Positions 37,443 to 46,148 of a stretch of DNA of 64,000 nucleotides are shown piece by piece. Where the stretch lies: the NCBI RefSeq assembly GCF_000306235.2, contig NZ_AKWZ02000009.1, positions 88,001-152,000 on the forward strand. The letters run 5' to 3'. Position 1 is the stretch's first letter, and every line of letters begins with the position of its first letter. Source of the stretch: Leptospira fainei serovar Hurstbridge str. BUT 6. Lineage in GTDB: Bacteria > Spirochaetota > Leptospiria > Leptospirales > Leptospiraceae. Made by a program: the position numbers and the translations under genes. The notes below the pieces were generated by a model. The model had not been told where the DNA came from. It made no database searches and saw only the letters and a program-made list of their open reading frames with translations.

Positions 37443-40369
37443 TGAGAAAATTTCTCTCTAAATCGACGGATGCAGTACTGACTCGTCCCGTTACGTCATC
37501 AATCTGCTTGTTAATTTTCCTATGTGTTTCCGCGTTCTATACGACTCGTTTGTCGATAAATAGCAATAATCTGGAATTATTGCCCCCGGAAAACCCGTCG
37601 GTCGTTATCACGCGTAAAGTGATCGAAATGGTCGGAGGAAGCGGATTTTACACGGTTGTTCTCAAATTTAAAGACGAGAAGGGAATGACCTCCCACTTAG
37701 TCAAAGCTTTTCAAGCTAAACGGGACGGGAACACTGATCTGCAAAAAAAAGAACTCGATCTTGCCGATTCAGAAAAGCGCAAACATTTGCCCTACTATAA
37801 GGAGAGAGAAAAAGCCCTAAAACAATCCTCCGAAAAACTAGCGGAATTATTTTTAGCCGATAAGGAATTTGTTCGTTTCGTCTCTTATAGGTATAACGTC
37901 TCGTTTTTACAAGATCGACTTCCTTTATTTTTAAAAACGGAAGACTTAGTTGAAATACGAAAGAGAGTCAAACGAAAAATTGATGAGGAGGTTGAACGGG
38001 CAAACCCATTCTTCATAAAGCTGACCGACGAGGAATATACCCCCGATTTTACCGACATTATTTCCAAATACCAACGTTTGGCAAAACGAGATATATTCGA
38101 TGAATATAATATTTCTCCTGATAAGGGGATGCTTTTACTGCTGATCAAACCGACTGGATCCTTCGTGGATATCGATTTTGACAAACGACTAGATCAGAAA
38201 ATCCAGGCTATCGTAAAAGAATCCCATTTGGAAAAGAGCGGCGTTTACGCCGGTTATACCGGAACGTATAAACTTAACCAAGATGATTATGAGACTTTGA
38301 TAGGCGCCTTAAAGCCGATCGGTATTGCGTCCTTTCTAGGAATCGCTTTTTTACTCTTATTATTCTTCAGAAATCCGCTTTTCATCGCGATGCTTCTGTT
38401 TTCCCTCTTTTCGGGGTTACTGATAACGTTCGGTATTACCGGATTTTTTATCGGGGAGCTAAATAGTATTACTAGCATCATCGGATCCATCTTAATGGGT
38501 CTAGGGATCGACTATGGAATTCAGTTCCTATACCGATTTAGGGAAGAGTTCACTAAAAAGCAGGATTTAATAAGATCTATCAAGGATACTATTTATCATA
38601 CCGGAGTCGCTTCCTTAAGTTCGGCGTTAACGACTACTTCGGCTTTCGTAGTCTTGTCCTTCTCCGAGTTTCGAGGATTTAGCGAATTCGGAATCATCGC
38701 AACCTACGGAACGCTCGTAATCGCAGTCACGATGTATGCGGTCACTGCAATACAGATTACGTTACTTTTAAAATGGTTTCCTCGCTTATCAAAAGTTTTT
38801 CTATTAAACGACGCGCAACAGACTCCTTCCCGAATATTGAGAAAATTTTATTCCCGACCCGGTTTGCTCGCGACGGTCGTTGTGCTGGCAGTCCTATTCC
38901 TCGGATTCTTTGCTCCTAAGGTGGAGTTCGACGTAAATGGCAGAAATTTACTCGTCGAAAATCAAGAATCCGTAAACCTCTATGACGAAATCTCCGATCG
39001 ATTCGACATATCGTCCGATCCTCAAGCGATAGTTGTAAATACTTTGGAGGAATCCGAAGCTGTCTTCGATTACATGAATCCTGTCCCGGAGAAAATTTCC
39101 GGTTCTGTGGATCAAGTCGTTTCGCTTTGGAATTTCGTCCCTCCCTACGGACAACAATTGTCAAATCGTAAAGTCCTGGATCAAATCGCAAAAGATATGA
39201 AACCGGTCAAACCTGCGTTTCTAAAGCCTGAACAAAGAAAGTATCTTCCGAAAGCCAAAGTTTTTCTTTCGGTAAAACCTTACGGATACCAAGACGTTCC
39301 CGACTACTTTGCGAATCAATTTAAGGAAATTCCTAGTTCGAAAGAAAAAGGCCATCTGATCTTTCTATATCCGAAAGTGGCATTGTGGCACGGCGGGAAA
39401 TTATTGGAATTCTTTGCCGCAGTCGGACAACTGGAAGTGCCGAAAATTTCCCGCAGGAACTTAAATACGATCTTATACTCTACCGGTATCGCCGGAAAAG
39501 GTTTTATCGAACCGACTAAAGAAACTTATTCGAAGTCGGAAGAGAGAGTTCTTCTTACCGCGCTAAACTCATATACGAAGGAAAAGCTGTCCTCATTAAA
39601 AATTCTCCCCGGCACCGTTGAGACGATTCTCGAACACAGACCTTATAGGAACATCGCGCAAGTAAGATCGTATACGTTCAAAACGAATACGGCGGGAAGT
39701 TTAATGCTTTTTGCAAACTTGATCCTGATCGTTCAGAAAGAGGGATTTGCGGCATTCTTTATCACATTGTTTTTGGTGATCGTTGTATTAATTCTTTTTT
39801 ATAGAGCTTTTTTGCCGGCAGTTTTATCATTGATTCCTTTGCTTTTGGGAATTTTGGTCACGGTCGGTTTTATGACTTTGATCGGCCTAAAACTCAATTT
39901 TATGAATGTGCTTGTATTTCCCGTCGTGATCGGATACGGAATCCAAAACGGAATTTATATCTATTATCGTTTTAGAGAGGACCACGATATCGTTAGAGCC
40001 ATGGCAATGGTTGGACCTGCAGTGATTGCATCCACGTTAACAACATTAGTGGGATGGAGCGCTTTATTACTCGCGGATCAGCGCGGATTGCATTCTATCG
40101 GGAAAGTGGCAACGATCGGGATTGCCGCCTGCCTCTTAATCGCTTTAACCCTTTTGCCGGCAATCTTAGAATTGGCGTATCGCTCTAGAAAGTCCGAGGA
40201 GTCCGAAACTGTTCCTTTGGGCCTCGGGCCTGAGGACGCGGAGGAATTTACTCTCGAAACGCAGATGCATGAGGTCCCCCCCACCCTGCCGAAACAAAGA
40301 GCGGTAAAAAGTCGGACAAAACCGAAGCTTCCACCCAAGAAAAAAATCCCGAAAAAGAAATCTAAATGA
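37442..40369 (+). CDS. RND/MMPL-family lipid exporter, HpnN-like
   Basis: 975 residues, start ATG 37442 sharing a base with the preceding stop. Two MMPL halves: TM1 near 15-35, a large periplasmic loop, then a five-helix cluster near 280-450 (IGIASFLGIAFLLLLFF, GSILMGLGIDYGIQFLYRFREEF); TM7 near 475, second loop, and helices 755-930 (VLVFPVVIGYGIQNGIYIYYRFRED, a mirrored GxxxDYG-like motif). Driven by proton motive force, it should move lipids between membranes with the MlaC partner. Its last 35 residues are an unusual Lys/Pro-rich cytoplasmic tail (KLPPKKKIPKKKSK). Confidence 0.87.
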   Translation: MRKFLSKSTDAVLTRPVTSSICLLIFLCVSAFYTTRLSINSNNLELLPPENPSVVITRKVIEMVGGSGFYTVVLKFKDEKGMTSHLVKAFQAKRDGNTDLQKKELDLADSEKRKHLPYYKEREKALKQSSEKLAELFLADKEFVRFVSYRYNVSFLQDRLPLFLKTEDLVEIRKRVKRKIDEEVERANPFFIKLTDEEYTPDFTDIISKYQRLAKRDIFDEYNISPDKGMLLLLIKPTGSFVDIDFDKRLDQKIQAIVKESHLEKSGVYAGYTGTYKLNQDDYETLIGALKPIGIASFLGIAFLLLLFFRNPLFIAMLLFSLFSGLLITFGITGFFIGELNSITSIIGSILMGLGIDYGIQFLYRFREEFTKKQDLIRSIKDTIYHTGVASLSSALTTTSAFVVLSFSEFRGFSEFGIIATYGTLVIAVTMYAVTAIQITLLLKWFPRLSKVFLLNDAQQTPSRILRKFYSRPGLLATVVVLAVLFLGFFAPKVEFDVNGRNLLVENQESVNLYDEISDRFDISSDPQAIVVNTLEESEAVFDYMNPVPEKISGSVDQVVSLWNFVPPYGQQLSNRKVLDQIAKDMKPVKPAFLKPEQRKYLPKAKVFLSVKPYGYQDVPDYFANQFKEIPSSKEKGHLIFLYPKVALWHGGKLLEFFAAVGQLEVPKISRRNLNTILYSTGIAGKGFIEPTKETYSKSEERVLLTALNSYTKEKLSSLKILPGTVETILEHRPYRNIAQVRSYTFKTNTAGSLMLFANLILIVQKEGFAAFFITLFLVIVVLILFYRAFLPAVLSLIPLLLGILVTVGFMTLIGLKLNFMNVLVFPVVIGYGIQNGIYIYYRFREDHDIVRAMAMVGPAVIASTLTTLVGWSALLLADQRGLHSIGKVATIGIAACLLIALTLLPAILELAYRSRKSEESETVPLGLGPEDAEEFTLETQMHEVPPTLPKQRAVKSRTKPKLPPKKKIPKKKSK

Positions 40370-40962
40370 TGAATCTTAGAAAGATAACAATCCTACTTTT
40401 CCTTTCCACATTCTGTCTTGTTTCAAATTGTACGGTGCGTTATGTGAAAGCTTCACCCGAATTTGAAAAATCCCTAACTCAATTCAAAAGAGTCATTGTG
40501 ATCTTAGATTCGACCTCTTCGATCGGTCTTTCCGAATCCGGGATGGCAAAGTCGATGTCTGAACAGTATCTAGCTCATCACAAGGAATTTATCGTTTATC
40601 CAAATCCGAAGAATAAAGGCGCTGATTGTTCGGGGTTACCCGGAAGGGCTCAGGGAATTTTCATGCTGAAACTTACGGAAGAGTCTCGAAAATCCGATAT
40701 TCGGTTATCTGCTCTCGGACAATTGAAGAATTGTTCCACCAATACCGTTCTCTGGGAAGCATTGGCTTCTTCCACTTATTCGACGGGCGGAGAAGACGAG
40801 CAGTCGCTACGTAAAACTTACACGCAGAAGTTCGGAGAATCGGTAGCTCCGAAAGCGGTCCCCTACTATCATCTGCTTCGAGCTCTATTCGACGAACTGA
40901 CGGGTCCGGTTCTCAATGAAGCGGAACAGGATGAGAAGATAGAAATAGAGTCCCAATCGTAG
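40366..40962 (+). CDS. Lipoprotein of the MlaC-RND operon
   Basis: 198 residues. Overlaps the RND stop by 4 nt (ATGA). Signal peptide with lipobox FCLVSNC (Cys about 22), then a domain of roughly 170 residues: QFKRVIVILDSTSSIGLSESGMAKSMSEQYL, IFMLKLTEESRKSDIRLSALGQLKNC and TVLWEALASSTYSTGGEDEQSLRKTY. It may correspond to the MXAN_6521/LA_1396-type lipoproteins, but this is from memory and unchecked. Likely the outer-membrane or accessory part of the exporter. Confidence 0.72.
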   Translation: MMNLRKITILLFLSTFCLVSNCTVRYVKASPEFEKSLTQFKRVIVILDSTSSIGLSESGMAKSMSEQYLAHHKEFIVYPNPKNKGADCSGLPGRAQGIFMLKLTEESRKSDIRLSALGQLKNCSTNTVLWEALASSTYSTGGEDEQSLRKTYTQKFGESVAPKAVPYYHLLRALFDELTGPVLNEAEQDEKIEIESQS

Positions 40963-41066
40963 GCAACGCTAATAGTGTTCGCTTTGAAATACTCCAAGTT
41001 TTTCTTGACCTTTTCGAATTACAAGTTCGGATAAGCGACGAATTGGGAAATTCCTAAAGAGGTTTG

Positions 41067-41339
41067 ATGAAAGCAATTAATTCGATTTCTAAGGCCGTAA
41101 CCGGCCTATTCTGGCTACTCTGGATAAGTTTTTTATTTCAAATTTTGCATTTTATTCCGAAATATGATGAAATCATTATATTGTTCGGCTGGGCGATACT
41201 AACGGCTCACGTGATCGAGACGATTATCTATGCGATAAGAGCTCCGAAAAGAGGCGGCTTTAAAGTATCGGATGCGGTTCAAGTTTTTATCTTCGGTGTT
41301 TTTCATCTGATTCCTGTCAGCTTTTCGAACAATAAATGA
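41067..41339 (+). CDS. DUF1145-family small membrane protein
   Basis: 90 residues from the ATG at 41067 with AAAGAGG 6 nt upstream. Three hydrophobic helices (about 12-30, 36-56 and 71-86) with a short basic loop (RAPKRGGFKV) between the second and third. The layout FWLLWISFLF...FGWAILTAHVIE matches the DUF1145/YhhL type. Integral inner membrane protein; function unknown. Confidence 0.65.
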   Translation: MKAINSISKAVTGLFWLLWISFLFQILHFIPKYDEIIILFGWAILTAHVIETIIYAIRAPKRGGFKVSDAVQVFIFGVFHLIPVSFSNNK

Positions 41340-41431
41340 AGTCCTTTCGATCTCCGGGGTTCCGCAGTGTCTCGAACTGAAAATTAGACGCGGGTGAATT
41401 TTCCTTAGCGAATCAGAGCTTCGGTCTTTTT

Positions 41432-41881
41432 CTATCCGTATCGATTCCCAACGATTGCGAGAGTCACGGTCGCCTTTGCGATCATCTTTTCTCTTTTTCG
41501 ATGCTCCGCAAAGACTTCCGACTCGGCTACGATAATCGTTTTTCCCTGATAGATAACGTTAGACTCGCATCGTAGACGATCTCCGATGCCCGGTCTGAGT
41601 AAATTTATCTTGAATTCCAGAGTAAGTACTACTTGTTGCTCTCCGATTAAAGTTCCTGCGGCGGCGCCGGCACTATGGTCCGCCATTGTGGAAATCACTC
41701 CCGCATGCACGAAGTTATTCTGCTGCTTATGTTTATCCTGAACGGATAGCGAGGTTCGAATCAAACCGGGTTCGATATCGAGCAATTCGATTTCTAATAA
41801 GCGTACAAAATTTGCCTCCAGAAAAATCTGCTTAACTCTTTCTTTATATTCGGCGCCTCTAGGTTTAAATTCTCGACTCAT
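41432..41881 (-). CDS. PaaI-type hotdog thioesterase
   Basis: 149 residues. The core reads QNNFVHAGVISTMADHSAGAAAGTLI, the PaaI signature in which the Asp and backbone amides around HAG-DH attack the thioester. A single hotdog domain; no signal peptide. Expected to hydrolyse acyl- or aryl-CoA. It lies 74 nt downstream of a nitronate monooxygenase gene on the same strand and could be co-transcribed. Confidence 0.83.
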   Translation of the reverse strand: MSREFKPRGAEYKERVKQIFLEANFVRLLEIELLDIEPGLIRTSLSVQDKHKQQNNFVHAGVISTMADHSAGAAAGTLIGEQQVVLTLEFKINLLRPGIGDRLRCESNVIYQGKTIIVAESEVFAEHRKREKMIAKATVTLAIVGNRYG

Positions 41882-41955
41882 GGTTGTTTCAAAACCCTAA
41901 AAGTAAAATCGGACGTCCGATTGAAGATTCGGATTCGTGAATTACCAAGATCGGA

Positions 41956-42873
41956 TTATTCCGGCCTCGGTAATTTGCCGAGAATTTCACCGTATTCTTT
42001 CGCCATATTTCGGACGATTTCGCCGGCAGGTAAAACTGAATCGATCTGGGCAACGCCTTGACCTGCGGACCAGATATCTTTCCAACGCTTAAATTCCTGA
42101 TCTATACTATGGGTTCGATTGGTATGAAAATCGTCTCCCGCCTTTTCAACGGATCGACGCAGCCAGTTTGCCGGAATCCCGGAAATTTTTTCGGTGTATA
42201 CGATTTCTTCGGGAGGAGAGTCCACAATCATTTGCTTATATTCTTCGGAGGCTGAGGCCTCTTTGGAAGCGATCAATCTGGTTCCGATATAGACCGCATC
42301 CGCACCTAACGAGAGCGCTGCCGCCATTTGTGCGCCTCCGCTAATCGCTCCTGCGGCGATAACGGGTAACCCGATTTCCTTCTTTAAATATGGAAACAGA
42401 CTAAACGGAGAAATCGCTCCTGCATGCCCGCCCGCTCCCTGTGCGACCGCAACAAGGGCATCCGCACCTGATTTAGCGACTATTCTTGCGTGCTTTAAAG
42501 TCGTTACGTCGCAAAAAACTTTCGTTCCGACGGACTTGGCTTCTCCCACGATACTCCGAGGACTTCCCAAACTTGTAATGATGAGTTCAACTTTGAATTC
42601 CAAGAGCACTTCCAAATGCTTGGCCCAATTCGGATTATGATCCTTATGCAAAATTAAGTTAACACCGATAGGTTTCTTGGTTCTGGAGCGAATTTCCTCC
42701 AATCCTCTCCGTAACTCTTCGATGGTTCTATAGTTTTGAGAGGGGAATGTTCCAAGCCCTCCCGCTTCCGATACGGCGACGACCAGATCCGGATACGAAA
42801 CAAGAAACATTGGAGCACCGATGATCGGCAGGTCGATTCCGAGCATATCAGTGATTGATGTACGTATTTTCAT
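41956..42873 (-). CDS. Nitronate monooxygenase (NMO / 2-nitropropane dioxygenase family)
   Basis: 305 residues from the ATG at 42873, chosen because the protein then starts MKIRTSITDMLGIDLPIIGAPM like the family; longer starts would overlap the divergent gene. TIM-barrel FMN enzyme with PMFLVSYPDLVVAVSEAGGLGTF, KPIGVNLIL, ALVAVAQGAGGHAG and VIAAGAISGGAQMAAALSLGADAVYIGTR (phosphate-binding loops). Oxidises alkyl nitronates such as propionate-3-nitronate, or acts as an enoyl reductase in some relatives. Divergent from the ABM-domain gene, 84 nt apart. Confidence 0.87.
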   Translation of the reverse strand: MKIRTSITDMLGIDLPIIGAPMFLVSYPDLVVAVSEAGGLGTFPSQNYRTIEELRRGLEEIRSRTKKPIGVNLILHKDHNPNWAKHLEVLLEFKVELIITSLGSPRSIVGEAKSVGTKVFCDVTTLKHARIVAKSGADALVAVAQGAGGHAGAISPFSLFPYLKKEIGLPVIAAGAISGGAQMAAALSLGADAVYIGTRLIASKEASASEEYKQMIVDSPPEEIVYTEKISGIPANWLRRSVEKAGDDFHTNRTHSIDQEFKRWKDIWSAGQGVAQIDSVLPAGEIVRNMAKEYGEILGKLPRPE

Positions 42874-42957
42874 GAAGAGAAGCTTTTCCTTATCAGCCAG
42901 CGAATCCATCTTTTTTTTCTGGCTGTTTAGAAATCGAAATCTAGTATTGAACGCATT

Positions 42958-43275
42958 ATGATTGTAACGGTTTCTTCTTACAAAATTCTTCCTGAAAAAA
43001 TCCAGGAATTTCTCCAAATAAGCTCCGATCTCGCAAAGAAATCCATGAAAGAAAACGGCGTTTATCGATTCGACTTTCTCCAAAATGACGGCGACGACGG
43101 ACGATTTCTGTTAATCGAAGCCTACGAAACGGAAAGTTTAAGAAAATCGCATTTGGAGACGCCTCATTTTCTAAATTGGAGAAGAACGGTTCCCGAAATG
43201 CTTTCCCAAGGCACCACGACCGTATACTACAAGCCGATTTATCCTGAACCATCGGACTGGAAAAAGCTAACCTAA
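42958..43275 (+). CDS. ABM-domain (YgiN-like) monooxygenase
   Basis: 105 residues, one antibiotic-biosynthesis-monooxygenase fold: MIVTVSSYKILPEKIQEFLQI, GVYRFDFLQNDGDDGRFLLIEAYE and HLETPHFLNW, the usual ferredoxin-like dimer landmarks. Such proteins oxidise quinols or polyketides without cofactor. Divergently arranged with nitronate monooxygenase, sharing an 84-nt control region, which fits a joint detoxification role; this is inference. Confidence 0.8.
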   Translation: MIVTVSSYKILPEKIQEFLQISSDLAKKSMKENGVYRFDFLQNDGDDGRFLLIEAYETESLRKSHLETPHFLNWRRTVPEMLSQGTTTVYYKPIYPEPSDWKKLT

Positions 43276-43473
43276 CCTCGCTGCGGAAATAATTATCGAA
43301 CCTCCGTATCTTCAGAGTACACAAAATTAACGCGGGCGGGTCTTTTGATAAGGACGCGGAACCAATATCTTCAATTACCAAAAAGAAAATCTTGGATTTC
43401 CGGCCCGACTCCACTGTAATTATTTTAGTTACATTTTTGATTTTTTTCCAATTCGCAGGGTCCAAGAAATAGA

Positions 43474-44508
43474 ATGGTAAGAATAATAGGGTCCAAAGCC
43501 ACACTAGTTTCGAACGAAACGAATCCCGTTGAAAACGGTCATCCCCTTTTACGAAGCGAGACTGCCTCGGTCGTTGATGATTCGGAACTGTTAGATGCCT
43601 ATTCTAGATCGGTCGTCAATGCAGTGGATCGAGTCGGGCCGGCCGTCGTTCATTTGCAGGTCGAGTCCAATAATTCTAAAGGGGAAGGCGGTAGCGGTTC
43701 CGGCTTCTTAGTCACCCCTGACGGTTTTTTGGCCACCAACAGTCATGTGATCAGCGATGCAAAGAAAATACGGGTTCGATTATCGGACGGATCTACGACG
43801 GAAGCCGAGCTCGTGGGAGATGATCCATATACGGACGTCGCGGTTCTTCGAATTCGAGGGAACGGTTATCGACATGCGAGTTTCGCAGATTCGCAAAAAT
43901 TGAAGGTCGGCCAATTGGTTATAGCGATCGGAAATCCCTACGGCTTCGAATCTACGGTGACTGCCGGAGTCGTTAGCGCATTAGGAAGAACGTTGCGCTC
44001 TCGGACCGGCAGACTGATCGATAACGTAATCCAAACCGATGCTGCATTGAACCCTGGAAATTCAGGCGGTCCTTTAGTGGATTCGAAAGGAAGAATTATA
44101 GGGATTAATACGGCGATCATTTTACCGGCTCAAGGAATTTGTTTTGCGGTCGGCTCGAGCACTGCAGAGTATATCATCACTAGATTGATCACACATGGAA
44201 GCGTGAAAAGAGGATACCTTGGCATCGGGGGGCAGAATCAAACGATTCCGCATACGGTAAGAGGCGTCAATCGGATCAGCCAGGAATCCGGAGTACTAGT
44301 TCAAAGCGTAGAAACGGACTCGCCTGCGGGAAAGGTAGGAATTCGAAACGGAGATATCGTAATTTCTCTCGCCGAAAAGAAAATCGATGGAGTGGACGAT
44401 CTTCACAAAGTCTTGGACGAGTCTAGTATCGGTAAAAAGTTGACGATTCGTTTATTGAGGGACGGTTCTCTGAGAACCATTTTTGTGGAACCCAGAGAAC
44501 TAAAATAA
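43474..44508 (+). CDS. S1C (HtrA/DegP-like) serine protease with one PDZ domain
   Basis: 344 residues. Trypsin-like core with triad H91 (ATNSHVIS), D121 (YTDVAVLR) and S197 (NPGNSGGPL), and one PDZ domain from about 245 (VLVQSVETDSPAGKVGIRNGDIVI). Family members usually act as periplasmic quality-control proteases, but the N-terminus (MVRIIGSKATLVSNETNP) has no signal peptide or membrane helix, so this copy is predicted to be cytoplasmic. Its stop is 8 nt from the convergent pirin gene. Confidence 0.85.
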   Translation: MVRIIGSKATLVSNETNPVENGHPLLRSETASVVDDSELLDAYSRSVVNAVDRVGPAVVHLQVESNNSKGEGGSGSGFLVTPDGFLATNSHVISDAKKIRVRLSDGSTTEAELVGDDPYTDVAVLRIRGNGYRHASFADSQKLKVGQLVIAIGNPYGFESTVTAGVVSALGRTLRSRTGRLIDNVIQTDAALNPGNSGGPLVDSKGRIIGINTAIILPAQGICFAVGSSTAEYIITRLITHGSVKRGYLGIGGQNQTIPHTVRGVNRISQESGVLVQSVETDSPAGKVGIRNGDIVISLAEKKIDGVDDLHKVLDESSIGKKLTIRLLRDGSLRTIFVEPRELK

Positions 44509-44515
44509 ACTTTCC

Positions 44516-45226
44516 TTAAAGTTCAGGGACATCCATCAAAAGAAGCTCGGAATCTTCCAGTGATTTTACCTGAAGAATATCGCCAGTCGTAAAACCGGCT
44601 CCATCTCTAGGAAGAAGTTCGGTACCGTTGATCTCTACCTTGCCGGAAATTAAGAAGGCATATACTCCTCCTTTCTTATTCCTACGTTCGTAAGAGACTT
44701 CCGTTCCTATATCAAGGTTTCCTAATGAAAACCAGGCGTTTTGATGGATCCAAAGCCCGTCCGGAGTCTGCTCCGGAGAGACCAGCAATTGAAAACGGTT
44801 TTTACGATCTTCCGCGGAAAATTTTTTTTGCGCATATCTTGGGGAAACTGACCTCTTATTCGGGATTACCCAAATCTGCAATAAGCTCAGCAATTCCGAC
44901 TCTGAGTGATTGTATTCCGAATGCCTAATTCCCGTTCCGGCAGACATTACCTGAACTTCCCCGGCATGAATTACGCCGTTGGTACCGATACTATCCTTAT
45001 GCTCGACCGCACCTTCTAATGGAATCGTGATAATCTCCATATCTTGGTGGGGGTGCATAGGAAAACCCGTTCCGCCAGCAATAGCATCGTCGTTTAGTAC
45101 GCGGAGAGCTCCGAAATGAACCCGGCTTTCATCCACATAGGAACCGAAGCTGAACGTATGTTTGGATTTCAACCAGCCAAAATCCACGTTTCCTCTTGTT
45201 TCCGACTTATGCACTACTGATTCCAT
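44516..45226 (-). CDS. Pirin family protein
   Basis: 236 residues, bicupin. The metal site is visible in the N-terminal cupin: FPMHPHQDMEIITIPLEGAVEHKDSIG, and AGTGIRHSEYNHSE supplies the later His and Glu. Pirins act as quercetin dioxygenases or redox-sensing regulators. Strong ribosome binding site AAGGA before its ATG at 45226. Single gene, convergent with the S1C protease. Confidence 0.87.
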   Translation of the reverse strand: MESVVHKSETRGNVDFGWLKSKHTFSFGSYVDESRVHFGALRVLNDDAIAGGTGFPMHPHQDMEIITIPLEGAVEHKDSIGTNGVIHAGEVQVMSAGTGIRHSEYNHSESELLSLLQIWVIPNKRSVSPRYAQKKFSAEDRKNRFQLLVSPEQTPDGLWIHQNAWFSLGNLDIGTEVSYERRNKKGGVYAFLISGKVEINGTELLPRDGAGFTTGDILQVKSLEDSELLLMDVPEL

Positions 45227-45437
45227 GAAATCCTTCCTTATCCTCCTTTCATCCGAGGATACTTTTTAGACGATTGAATTAGGCAATAGTTCAATGATAA
45301 AGCATTTCCAGCAACTTACTGCATTATTTTTCGCCCAATGGAAAGCGGATCCGCCAGGCAATTTAGAATGCCGTCAAATCACGGTTAGTTCGGAACAAAA
45401 TCGCTCCAAATAGAAAATAAAATATCAGCGGTCAAGA

Positions 45438-45791
45438 TTACTCTTGGCTGGGAGTTCCTACAATCGCAATACACCGGATATAAACTAAGGGAGGTAAAAG
45501 AAAGAAACGAGTAAATACCTCTCCGTTGGAAAGTGATTGAGTTCCTTCAGGAGCTCTTTCCAAGGCATTATCGTATGCCGCCTGAAGATCCGGCTCGAAC
45601 TTCCCGAAGTAAATCGGAAAGAACCAACCTACGCAACTCTCTCCTTCGATTCGATTCTCGGTAAAAGGAGGTCTTTCTTTGGCAGGTTTCAATCGATCGA
45701 TTTGAAATAAGAGCTTTTCTCCTCCGGTGCAGGAGGAAATCGAGAGGGCGACAAGCAATACTGAAAGACCGAGAATGAATATTCGATTCAT
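45438..45791 (-). CDS. Small lipoprotein, TRL-like features
   Basis: 117 residues. Lipobox SISSC (Cys about 21). The mature part has IEGESCVGWFFPIYFGKFEPDLQAAYDNALERAP, a LSNGEVFTRF segment and VYIRCIAIVGTP, which follows the spacing of TRL-like proteins (Cys plus G, helix, and a late Cys-V-G). If so, it is a distant fifth copy 15 kb from the tandem array. Overlaps the upstream gene by 4 nt. Confidence 0.6.
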   Translation of the reverse strand: MNRIFILGLSVLLVALSISSCTGGEKLLFQIDRLKPAKERPPFTENRIEGESCVGWFFPIYFGKFEPDLQAAYDNALERAPEGTQSLSNGEVFTRFFLLPPLVYIRCIAIVGTPSQE

Positions 45792-46084
45792 CGGGCAATC
45801 TCCAAGCCGTATTTAAGACGATAGCAACTGGACCAAGCCCCGTCGTCCTTCTTATAAACTTCCAAATCTCGAATATGCGTCGCATGCGAATTTTTCTCAT
45901 GTATTTTATACATAAGATCCTGAACTTTCTCGTTACAACTTTGCTCTTCTTGCTTATATAATCCTTTCTGCACATCGACCGGGACCGGCTTCATTCGGAT
46001 ATTATTAAAAAAGAATATGGTAGACGAGTAGCATCCGGTTGTAAACAGAACAAGGAATAGGCCTAATGATGCTCGATTGCACAT
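45788..46084 (-). CDS. Small lipoprotein
   Basis: 98 residues. Short signal peptide with lipobox LFTTGC (Cys about 18). The rest is charged and helical with Cys residues near 50 and 87 (EQSCNEKVQDLMYK, WSSCYRLKYGLEI). No family recognised. First of a two-gene lipoprotein pair (4-nt overlap with the next). Confidence 0.6.
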   Translation of the reverse strand: MCNRASLGLFLVLFTTGCYSSTIFFFNNIRMKPVPVDVQKGLYKQEEQSCNEKVQDLMYKIHEKNSHATHIRDLEVYKKDDGAWSSCYRLKYGLEIAR

Positions 46085-46148
46085 AGAGAAATAATCAAAC
46101 GATAGTTTGGACCGATTGGCAAGATTTTTCTAAATTAAAGACCCTAAA

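Noticed and set aside
42874..43083. 70-residue extension of nitronate monooxygenase
   Set aside because: It would overlap the divergent ABM gene and has no family match; the start at 42873 gives the normal N-terminus.
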